From: Priapulus caudatus
Lineage: Eukaryota > Priapulida > Priapulimorpha > Priapulimorphida > Priapulidae
Assembly: GCF_000485595.1 (NCBI RefSeq)
Contig: NW_014577064.1
Coordinates: 444,375-469,946 of the forward strand
DNA length: 25,572 nt
Direction: 5' to 3'
A program made the position numbers and the translations under genes. The notes under the pieces were generated by a model. The model saw nothing but the letters and a program-made list of their open reading frames with translations, did no database searches and was not told the DNA's origin. Positions 9,868-21,800 of this stretch are shown here, piece by piece; position 1 is the first letter of the stretch, and each line of letters opens with the position of its first letter.

Positions 9868-12800
9868 CTGAAAGATAGAATCATAGAGACGTTACTAAAG
9901 TGATATTTAGTAACCATTGAACTGAGAACAGGTTTCTGTAAAGGTTTACATGTAGTATTGGTGTGGATGAAGCCATAACTATGGTTCTCATTTCCATTAC
10001 GTGCTCAAACCCCATGCAATATTTCATTGCAACAAACTGCATTGATGATAATAAGTATTGTATGCTCTAATTTTTGATATACAAAATATTAAAATATTAT
10101 GTACTATAATTGTTAATACTAGTTAGTTTATTCAGCAGTGACTAAATATAATCAGAAGTGAATAACAATAGATTCTATTATTATTCACTCCTGATATAAT
10201 AATGATATTTAAAAGTAGCTTCTTAATTTCTTCTTTATTAATTTACTTCATTATTGTTCCTTCATTATTACTTCATGTAGCTTCATTATTGCTTCTTAAT
10301 AATGTAACAGTAAACTCTACACAGTACACTTTACTCTGTGAGAACATGCATGCATGCTACTCTCCTATTTAAAGCAATTTTGTACTTGACGCAATTAAGT
10401 CACTGATTGTTGCGTTCAGTGATCGAATTTAATAAACCTTGACAAAAAAAACATTCATCACGTGTCATTAAATTCTCAGAGCAAAGAAAGTCCTAGTTTC
10501 ATACCTGTTCCAGAATTGCCAGAGCTTGTTAAACCAGTATAAACCTGCGGCATCTACAATTCCCCTGCCCTTCTGCATCTGCAATTTGTTCTTGTGCATG
10601 AGTAGGTCCATGTAGCGCCATGAGTCCGGGGTTGCTTCCATGACAGCGTCCAAATCTTCAGGCGCACCTACAGCCGTAAAAATCACTCTCTATAGTGTGA
10701 TTTATCATTAATAGTCATCAATAAGTCAATAAACCACACAGGTTGATTAACAACTCTAGCGATATATGGCACGTCCTCTTTTCCACAAATGGCAGTTTCT
10801 TAATGATTGGTGGCTTGCAAATTACACATGCCGTTGCACTGAAGGAGTGATGAGACTACTATCTTCACCTCGGTGACTATCTAGTATCTAGTTCACTATC
10901 AGCATTAGTGCAACGATCGTGAATTGCAGCTCTATCGAGTAGCTGTAGGCATACACACTGAGACTCAATCGCCCCAGGACCAGAGTTCGTTGAACGTTTG
11001 TAAATTCAGACAGTCATCACAGCATTTAGAAGAGCAATCAGAATCTGACAAGCACTAGCAGACCTTGACACTACGTTTGTGTGGGCCGCAGCTCAAGGTC
11101 AACAGACTTCGGCAAGCATGTTACGAGCACTTGCTGTTCTGAGTGCAAACGAGCCGAAGGCCACACGTTGCACCTGCAATCCCCTGGTCAGTATTCCCAT
11201 CGCGCACTAACAGACGAGATAACAAGAAACATAATGCGTGGATGAACTCCATCATGCCGTCTTTCCTGCTACGACAGCGCGTGAACTGTCAGCGTAAGCA
11301 CCGAGGACAGAACCATGCAGTCAGGTGCTATAGCCATGACAGCAATCCCTCGCAGGAAGTTTAATTACCGTCAGTGACGTTAGCATCTGCGAGCTTCGCC
11401 TCAAACTCAGTAAGGTTACGCTGCAGCTGAACGAGAGTCATGTTCGTGTAAAGGTACATGTAGCAGGATGGCGTCGCCGACACCGTGTGCACAAAGTGGA
11501 ATGCCCCAGGATTTATCTGCAACAGAATTCAGTCCGTTCGTGAACGATAAATAGTCCGTGCATCAATAACTATTCGCTTCTCATTTTTTCGAGTTTTCTG
11601 ATAAGTCGATACGAGCTTCATTCATTTGGCTATGTGAAATAAACTTAAAGCAGAATCAATACCAACAGCTGAGAAATTCTAAAACATCGTACGCACCTGA
11701 ACCTGGTCTCCTGTCTGCAATGACACGTTACCAATATTCTCTTGCTCCACAACCAGATTTCCCTTGAGGACATGCAAGGAAACATTCCCAAGTTCCTCTT
11801 CTATATAGTTTTCCAAGTATAAACCTAAAGTATTTATAAATTAAGTAATTATTAGAAAGGAAAATACTGCTACTCTCATGTAGCAATGTTGATGTAATAC
11901 GTATTTAACTTGAAAGTATGTAATATAAAGATTATTAATATTATTGTAATGTACTTTGTTATGTGACAAAATTTAATAGGCTTGAAAAACTCCTCATCAC
12001 ATGCAAGGCACACCTTATTATATCAATGTGTATAATGAGTCAATATATTATTGCAAAACAAGTCATAGAGACAATATGAAAATATATACACAATATATCA
12101 AGAGTAGATAATATAACTATGATTATCTACTATTCTACTACTACTATATTATTCTACTACTACTATATTATACTGTTATTATCTACTCTTGAATATATGT
12201 ATACATATATAATATATATAGTATATATTTTTTATTTAAAAAACGTGACAATTAACCATGCTCTCTAGTTTAAGCAAATTAGTTCAAGCAAGTTATTAAT
12301 ATTTAAATCCAAAATTTATTTATTATTATGATATTATGTATTATTTATTATATATATGCAAGTTATTATTATGTAGATTATTATTTCCTCTCTAAAATAT
12401 GACCAACCAATCATCTACACTACTTTTTTGGGCTGCGATATTTGTTTGTAATCTTCACAGATTTTTACCATTACACCACTGGTAGAAATGGATTTTATCC
12501 TGGTATATGTGCATATGCTGTATAAGTATAAGGTATACTAAACGTCTTGTTACTTCCATTCTTCCACAGCGTGCATGCCCTCCTTGACTTGAACCCACTT
12601 TAAATTCATAGCGTCTGTACCATCGTCTGAATACGCCTGCTTTTCATTGCCCAGCGCTATTATTGTGCATACACATTTGCATGCACGTTTTCAGATATAA
12701 TTTGATGCACCTGCATAAAATACAATTTCCTGCTCCTGCATACCGTGTTTACGTGGGTATATATCCCGCAAGACCCACGACTGTCACGGCAATTTGCAGC

Positions 12801-15800
12801 CCTTCGTATTTCTCCTTTGTATGCCTTCGCTCACCCATGGCCATCATTAGTCGCAAGCTGTGCTGAGTATGTGTTCCACGTACGCAGGACACTCTCCTAC
12901 AGCGCTAAGCGCGCGCACTAATGAGCCAAATGTTGTAGAGCAACTTCTGTGAGAGCCAGCGCTGCCACTCTGGCACTGTCTACCTACGACGACTGCTTAA
13001 ACTAAGCAGACATAACCTCAGGCGACATACCACATGTACTGTGCTGTAATCTCTTCTTAGTGGAGATTATCATAGGAAGGCATATGTACGACGGTCAACA
13101 CTAAGTGCAAATGTTTGTAGGAACGTAATGAATTAACACCCATGCACATAGCTTGTCGTTGAAAAGCCGCATGATATGATTTCACAGTTAGACGTTACAG
13201 CAACTGAAATAACTACAGCATTAATAAATGTTATTAAATCATTAAAACAGATCAGCCGTGAAAATTCCGATGCAAGGAAGTACAATACATGCGGGAACTA
13301 TAAACTCGTAAGGTGGCCTGTCACGCATCACAATGAGTCAGTCATAGGTTATAAGTGGCAGTAGATGGCAGAAACATATTCCTAGTTATGGTGAAGGTTC
13401 ACACACGGTATACATACACATACGTACCAGGGAAGTCGGCAACAAACACACACTCTGTGTGGTTGCTCGTCAATAGCAGCTCATTCTCAAGTTCATCTAG
13501 CTTCGCTCGCCAATCGGAGAGATCCGTGAGAAGTGGCATGATCCACGTGACGTCGTGGAAAGGCGACCAATCAGCAGCGAGAAGGTCGACCTTCGGGTTG
13601 TACATTCTGCGTGACAGGAAGCCATCTTGTAGAGTTGGGGTGCGAGTGTTAAGGCAGGCTTATGTCGGGCTTGCGAGCCGACTCGACTGGAAGCAACTGG
13701 CTGCGACTGCAGTGCTTAGGTCGGTCGACTGCGACGCGACTGCCTGCGACTGGCCGCCACTAGTTGCTCGGAATAGAACATTGGGCAACTGGACGCAACT
13801 AGTCGCTGCCGATCGCTTTCAGTTGCTCGAATTCCAGTTGCTTCCGGTCGAGTCGGCTCGCAAGCCCGACATAAGCCCGCCTTTAGGTGCGTAGGGTAAT
13901 GGCGCATGCTTCGACAAGCACAGTGCAGTGATTACTGGTGGGTAGGTGGCCGATTTGTACAGTGGAGGGTTGCAGGGGGTTGGTTGGCGTTGTAAAGGTG
14001 CGCCATTGTGGGTGGCAGCGGTGGGTGGCAGGGTATGTGAGGTCTATACATGCCATGATTAAGCAGAACTGGGGGGTGGGTGTTGCGTGGTGGGGCAGGA
14101 CTAGGTGTTGCGTGGTGGGGCAGGGCTGGGTGTTGTGTGGTCAGGGCTGGCGCTTTTGTGCGGGGCAGGCTGTGGTGTTGCAGTGGTGGGCAGGGGTGGT
14201 TTGCGGTGGGGCAGGGGCTGGGTGTTTCCGTGGGGGCAGGGCTGCGTTTTTGCGTTGTCGGGGCAGGGCTGGTGTGCGCCTGGGGTTGGGCAGGTGCTGT
14301 GTTTGCGGTGGGGCAGCTTGGTGTTGCATCGTTGGGGCAGGCTGGTTATGTGTGCGGGGCAGGGCTGGGTGCGTTTGTGTGGGGCAGGCTGGTGTTGGTG
14401 GTGGGGCAGGGTTGGTTTGGTGGTTGGGGCAGGGCTGTGGTGTTGTTGTGTGGGTCGCAGGGTTGGTTGTTTGCGATTGTGGGCAGGTGCTGGGTTGTTT
14501 TGTGTGTGTATGCATGGTGGCTGTGGTTTGCGTTGTCGAGCAAGTGTGGTTGCGCGGTTGGGGTCAAGTGTTGGTGTTGTGTGTGGGGAGGCTGCGGCTG
14601 TTGTCGTGGTGTTGCCATGGGCTGGGTGTTGTGGTGGGGGCGGCTGGGTGTTGCGCTGTTGGCAAGGGCTGGGTTGTGTGCGGCTGTGGTCGAGCAAGGG
14701 TTGGCGATTTTTCGCGTGGGGCAAGGGTTGGGTGTGCGTGGTGGGTCATGGCTGGTTTGCGTGGTTCGACAGGTTTTTTTTTTGTTTGGTTGGGTTGCGG
14801 GCGCTGGGCAGGGCTGGGTGTTGTGTGGTGGGGCAGGGCTGGGTGTTGTGTGGTGGGGCAGGGCTGGGTGTTGTGTGGTGGGGCAGGGCTGGGTGTTGTG
14901 TGGTCGGTGGCAGCGGCTGTTGTATGTGTGTAGGGTGCATGGCTGTGATTGTGTGGTGCGGTCAGGGCTGGGTGTTTGTTGGTGGGGCAGCGGCTGGGTG
15001 TCTGCGTGATCGAGCAATGGTTGGTGTTGCGCGTGGTGGCAGGTTGGTTGTTGCGCTGCTGGTTGTGGGGCAGGGCTCGGTTGTTTGTGGTGCTAGTTTG
15101 CTGGTTGTTGTGATGTTGGGCAGTGGCTGGGTTTGTGTCGGTGGGGCATGCTGGTGGTTTGGGGCCATACTGGTGGGTCTAGGCGGGTTGCTGTTGCCGC
15201 GGTTGGGGCAGGGTTGTGTGCTGTTGTCCGGTTGCACGTGGGGCTGTTGTTGTCTGGGGCATGGCTGGGTTGTGTGGGGGCGGCTGGTGTTTGTGGTGTC
15301 AGGTTGCGGTGTTCGCATGGTGGGCAGTGTGCTGTGTTGTGTGGTTGGCACGTGGCTGGGTGTCTGCGTGGCTGGGAGCAGGGGCTGGTGTTGCTGGGTG
15401 GGCAGGGTTGGGTGTTGCATGTTGGCAGGGCTGGTGTGTTGTTGGGCAGGCTAGGTTGTTTGTGTGGGCAAGGGCCTGGTTTTGTGTGCAGCTGTTGTTT
15501 CGCGTGGGCAGGTGGTGTTGTGTGGTGGCAGGGCGTGGTGTTGTGTGTGGGGCAAGGCTGGTGTTGCGTGGTGGGCTGCAAGGGCTGGTTGGTGGTGGGG
15601 TCAGGGCTGGGTGATTTGTGGGGCAAGAGGCTGGTTTGTGTGTGGGCAGGGCTTGTGGTGTTGTGTGGGCAGGCTTGGTGTTGTGTGGTGCAGGGCTGGG
15701 GTGTTGCGTGGTGGGGCAAGGGCTGCGGTGTTGTGGTGTTGGGCAGCGCTGGGATGTTTCGTGCTGGGGCAGGGCATGTTATGTGTGGTGGGCTATTGGG

Positions 15801-18800
15801 CTGGGTGCTATGTGTGGGAGCAGGTGGGTGGTTTTTGCTATGGTGGGGCAGGGCTGGGTGTTGTCGTGGTGGGGCAGGTTCTGGGTGTTGTGTGGGGCAG
15901 GCTGTTGTTTGTGTGCGCGATTTGGGCTGGGTGTTTGTGATGGGGCAGGGCTGAGTTTGCGTTGTCAAGCAGAGGATGGTTTGCGCTGGTGTGCAGGTTG
16001 GGTGTTGCGCGGTGGGCAAGGGCTGGTGTTGTTGGTGGGCAGCGTGTGTGTTGTGTTGGGCATGGCTGGTGTTTGTGGTGGGGCCATTAGTGCGGGTGTT
16101 GTGGCAGGGCTGGGTGATGCTGTGGGCAGGGCGCTGGGAGTTCGTGTGGGGCATGGGTGGGTGCGTGTGGGCAGGGCTGGGTGTTTGTGTGGGGCAGGCT
16201 GAGTGTTTGTGTGGGCCGCAGCCGGGTGTTGTGTGTGGGGCATAGGTTGGCTGGTGATTTGTGGTGGGGGCAAAGCGCTGTGTTGGTGGTGGCAGCGGCT
16301 GTGGTGTTTGCGGGTGGGTGGCATGGGCCTGGGTGTTATGCTGTGTGGTGGGCAGGGCTGCGTGTTAGCGTGGTGTGGTTCTAGGGCTAGGTTGTTCGAT
16401 TGTGGCAGGGCTGGTTTGCGGTGGGGCAGGGGCTTGGTGTTGCGTGTTTGGGGCATGCGTCGGTTTGGGTATGAACTGGGAACTACCTCTCGGAAATCAA
16501 ACATGAAAAGCTCATGACTCACCATAGCTCTCAATCATGAAGAGACTCACCTCTGCTGGAAGCGCCCATTAAGGGACCGCCACACATCGAAATAGAGAGC
16601 AAGGTTGGTGATGTTGTACTTGCGCAGTCGGCGGTTGATGCACTGCGCGTATTGCTTTATCATGTCCGCGTGCCATTGCCACCTGTTGGAGCTTGTCCAA
16701 GCCTGCAGAGACAGCACAGATGTTTAACGAGAACCCAAGGATGAGCTGCCCCTACCGCCAAACCCCGCATACTGCACACGCGTGCCATCGCTGAGCACAT
16801 TTCTATCATAGTAGACAGTCTTTATTGTAACCGTGATATGTAAGGGTACAGATGATCACTGTAAGTCGATGGCACACGTACAGTATCTATCGTAGTAGTA
16901 GTAGTAGTAAGACTGGGTGTTGTGTGCTATTACGTTGGCTCCAAAGCTCCCTCGTCTACTCACGTTAGGATCGAGGTAACCTTCTTCACCCGTGTCCTTG
17001 TTGACGAAGCTGATCTTGATGTGCTGTGTCGACCACGAATGAACCATCATGTCCCAGGAGTACCCATACAGCCCGTTCGTCCAGTTGTTGTAGCCCTGAT
17101 GGCAGAGGAAGGGACAGCAGTGTTGGTAATGACTCTAACTCTGGCATTTGGTGAAATGAAATTGACTCAATTCGAATCACATTTGCTATTCTCGGCAACC
17201 TCAATCCAATATGAGCAAAGTTAAAAGCCAGGTGCGAGTTAAATCTACTGTTTATTGCTAACTGCTGACACGTGTGACCTGTAACAGTAGCTACTAGGCT
17301 TCCTTACTGTACAGCAATGTCATCATCCACACCCATAGCAGACAGCAGTACTTATATATAAATATATGTATAGTATTGATCCTTCGTGCATTTGCTACAT
17401 CAGCAAGAGATATAGTGGGCTAGAGTAGCGAATGGCAGACGAGAGAAGCATATATGTACAGCACAGCACGGTTAGAATTGACCTTTTGTGTCTGCTCGCT
17501 AAACATGCCATCATGTTTACAAACGAAAGTAAATGTACTGTCAATAAATCTTGTAGCTTCATATCATTCGTGTGTAACCAATACTGGTTAAACACCCTTT
17601 ATTTCCGCTAAAAACGTAGTGCAGCCTATACCTATATCTAGCTTTAGCAATGGTTTGATTACAGCCTTGGTGAACCCAAAGAAGGTGGCACGAGAGCAAT
17701 GATGCTCTAGGTGTACTGCGTTATTTCGACCTTACCTTTGTCGTGAAATGGGAGTAAGGCAAGAAGCACTGTGACAGAAGGTACATTACTGTCCCCAGTG
17801 CTGCCAACTGGTGGAGACTGGACGGTTTGTCTCGCATCACCATAGCAACATCAGTAACCATCTTTGCATCACCGCTTGCCTTTGTGTCTCCCACAGAAGA
17901 AGACCTGAACTTTCTCTTCTTGTGATGAGTCTTTTCATTGAGCAAAGAAGCCATTTCAATAAAAAACGACTTTAAAATTGGTATCCTTAGTACTTGCATG
18001 GCATATATGGGTCATTATAGCGCGACTTGCTTAATATTGGTGTTTGTAACTACAATATTCAATTTCGCAAAGGTTATTTATTTAACTTGAATAAACAATA
18101 TTAAACTATGAATATATACAAGTTGCGTAGCTTAGTTTGGGACAATCAGCTTCACATACACTAAAGTTGGGAGCACAATACTTTACTTCACTTACATTAG
18201 AGCTGGGTGTGGGGTCTTCAGGTTTCACCTCTTCCTTGCTATACAGGCAGTGTGGGCTGGGTTGGGGAGGCGTGTCTGAAGGCAGTACCTGCTCCAGCCA
18301 GTTTGGCAGCCGGTTGATCCACCGTCTTGGCCAGTCATTGCTGAAGAAGATTGCCTGAGTGAAAATCATCACCCACGGGAACATGCCTGTAAATAGTCAA
18401 AGATTTCCATTAGACATGTTAGACTGGCAGTCATTCTATCTCCTGCACATATTTTAGTGCAAGGTCTAAACCAATCACAAGTAAAATTGCCAATGAATAT
18501 GATTTATAATGTAATGATAATTTAGAATCTTTTTTTTATTTCAATATGTAAATGTTTAACTTAGGCACAGCCTATAGTTATATTATTAACACAGATGAAT
18601 GAAAGATGCAGAATGCTAATTAAGCAATATTTTACACGGTAGTGTACATATTACTGATTACTTCAGTATAAAAACCGTTACGAGATTGTGCTATTATGAG
18701 TTACAGGCTATAAAACGGTAAATGAACAGCAAACGTGAGCCTGCTGTGTTGAGATTCACAAGAACAGTGCACATAGCTACGCATAGGGTCTATGTCCCCC

Positions 18801-21800
18801 AGGATACTATCAAAGGGCACCCTGGGTACGGTTCGATATATCGGAACGTACCCTGGTAACTATCTGATATGGTTAGGGTTAGGGTTAGGGAGTAGGCGTA
18901 GGCAACTCCCTAGACTCGTTAGTGGAGTAGGCGAGGTACGGTCCGGCATATTAGATAGTACCAGGGTACGTTCCGATATATCGAACCGTACCAGAGTACC
19001 CTCCGATAGTACCCTGGGGGACATAGACCCTATCAGCCATAGTTACGTGATGCAAATTTTGTGTAGACTGGTACCTATCTCAAAATGTAGATACAGGTGA
19101 CATAGTGTAAAGACAGGGTACCAGTCGATGGCATCTCGCAAGAGCGAAAATCTAGCATTAGTTTTGTGGACATATGTAAACAAATCTAATTTGAAATGCA
19201 GACAGGTGCACATATTGGTAAAAAGAATGATGTGCAAGTGTTCTATAACATGTTAGCCTTACTATATACACTTGAAATTACGCAAGGAGCACCGGTAAAT
19301 ACCAGAAGTTCAGAACGGTCGAGAAAATATGGAAACAGTTAGAAAACACATGACAAGCCATAGTGTGCTTTCACGAGCACTAAACATTTACGAGCACCAA
19401 AATAAGCTGACAAACAGGTTCCAGCGTTTCCTGGCCTCGCTCACCTATCTGGAAGATCTGTGCATTCATGAGGTGGAATGAGGTGCAGAAGAAGACAGCA
19501 TATGGCCGTGAGACGTCGATGAACAAGAAGAAGCCTATGGTCAGATCGAGGAGGAATCCGCCCAGATGCACAATGAAGTAGTCTGTCTGTGCCTCCGTTA
19601 ACATCAGCCTGCGCAACACGTTGATAATAAATACTTATAAAGAGAGTGGCTGACTAAATCTCCTCTTAATTTCTCCCTATATAACTCCCTTCATCATCCT
19701 TCCCTCTTTCTCTCTGATTCCCTAGCTCTCCCTCTCCTCCTTCTCTCTTGCCTTCCCTGTCTATCAACTATCCTCTCTCTCTCTCTCTCCCTCTCTTTCG
19801 CTTTTGTTTGCTCAGTCTTAGCTCCACCTCTCCCTCCATCTTTCCCCATCTCGATGTGCCTGTATTCCCCACCCCCGACTCCTGCTCTCTCACTCACTCA
19901 ATCCATTTTCTTCACTGCATTACTCACAGGTTGATATAACCACACTGCCATTAAGCACTTGCAAATAACCAGTCATACTAATGTTGTGTGCAAGTTGTGG
20001 TGCACGTTAGTATGGATTATGGATTGCATCTTGATTGCATGCGAGCTCAGGGGCTTAAGAATCTGCCACTGTTACAGTGCAGTACTCACGCAGCTGTACC
20101 GCATATCTGCAGAACTTACCGGAAAGGAGCAAAGGTCCAGTGTTCAGAGAGACTGACCATTGAATGACCGCCAAGCCACTCCGCATCTGTTTTCTTCAAT
20201 CCAGCAATAAAGTATACAAGGAATATCTGGAACAGAATAGCACATGCTGAGGAGCGGAATTTTGACAGACATATTGACAATTCTGACAACCAGAATGTGA
20301 TCAAGGGTATACTATAGGTCATGTCAGTAAATAGCAACAGAATTTAAACTTTTAGAATCCAGTTTGTGAACAACTGGTTTTATCCAGTTTTCGTGCGCGC
20401 TTGCCTAGACGACTTTAAAATCCACCTCATGCAGGTTCAACTACTGTTTGCACGCCAGCTGTCTATCAGAGCCTTGATTAATCACTAGCCGGAGGCAAGT
20501 AAAAAATTCTGGCGAGGAGTTAATTCTATATGCTACCTTTTCCGCTCGTCAAAATCTACATATGATTGAAAGTTGCATGTTTCTCGGATCTATGATAAAA
20601 GGCAATTTCGGTGTAGATTGTGGAGAAGGGGAAAGAGGAGGGGGTGGTGGAAGAGAATGGAAGGAGAACGAGAATGGTGGAGGAGGATAATGAGTATATA
20701 ATTGTTGCAATTTGTGATAGACTGTAAAAAATGGTAATAATTAATTGATATAATATTTAAAACCACTTTTTAACCCTCTTCATGCTACGTACCCCATTTG
20801 TCTCTTCGTTCATCTTCTTTATTCCTATCCTCTGCTCCTCTACTTCCTCTTCCCCCTTCCTCTATTATAACTAGTCTAGCCAGAGATTAAGCAAATAAAA
20901 GTCACGAAAGTGATTAAATCTTTAACCAATACACTATCTAAATTAATCATTTAGTGAAATGCACAAAATAAGCTACACACATCATCATCAGGCTCACCTA
21001 CGCGTTTGCTTCACGTTTACTCAACTGTGGCTAGGCCACAGTTGAACATGTTATAGCAACCCTCCTGCCTGCCATTACCAGCCATAACCAGTGGTAATGT
21101 TCACACCCTAATTCATTCACATAGGCGAGCAAACACCTTAGGCAAACATGAGTTTGCATCATAAATAGCCCCTAGTGTAATGGCTCTCCACAGTGGCAGG
21201 AACGATTTTACCATCAGCATATATATGTGAGAAGCTCCACAAGAGCTTACAACGCTGGTGTGTGCCATCTGAAACCTTGCATATAAATACAAGCTGTGGC
21301 TACGCCTCCAATTACTGGACGCCCAGCTTCCATGTGGACTCCCATGTCTACGCGTCCGGTCATATATTTCTTATGTGAACCCAACTATATGTTTTCAGTA
21401 AAAAACAATAAACAATAAGTTTTTACAATAGTATTACTTACCTTTAGGTATTTTATCAAAAAAATGTGTTTTTGTAACTTTTGAAGTAATACTAAATCCA
21501 GTAAAATCAACGATTTGAAAGGGGGCGTGGCCTAATCGTGACGTGGATTTCGGAATCTGTGCTAGGCTTTGTAATGGATGACCGGACGCGTAGCCACTGC
21601 GTATAAATAAAAGAGCATGCACTTCTCGACAATGGCAGTCAGTGAGTGAAGCCAGACACACTAATCTGCGCCGACCACACAAAACGTGACACCACGAAAG
21701 CGAGCACGATCCCCACTCTGTAAACTCACTACTTAACTTCATTAAAGTGCCTAGACGAAAGATGACATTGTTACAAGGTCAATTGAATTACCTATACAGC

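Larger units (their letters stand above)
18387..19444 (-). other. GGCX intron 8 (after coding exon 6), hosts MITE copy 1
   Basis: Apart from the 257-bp element, the intron is AT-rich unique-looking sequence with no further structure seen. The next intron (17970-18195) is short and plain. Confidence 0.9.

Noticed and set aside
13355-13894. A 179-codon plus-strand ORF
   Set aside because: It is antisense to GGCX exon 11 and then runs through the Harbinger-like MITE; it matches no known protein.
14105-15454. Open frames of up to 449 codons on both strands at 13938-16534
   Set aside because: They are a by-product of the stop-poor G/T-rich minisatellite. The unit is not a multiple of three, frames run equally long on both strands, and the products are Gly/Val/Trp/Cys- or Pro/Thr/His-rich without domains.
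14080-16470. CRISPR array (regular short repeats)
   Set aside because: There are no unique spacers of constant length; units are contiguous and degenerate, in an intron of an animal gene.
21434-21742. Minus-strand 102-codon ORF as a missing GGCX exon
   Set aside because: The segment needed between exons 3 and 5 is fully accounted for by 21949-22027, and the frame here runs through repeat sequence.
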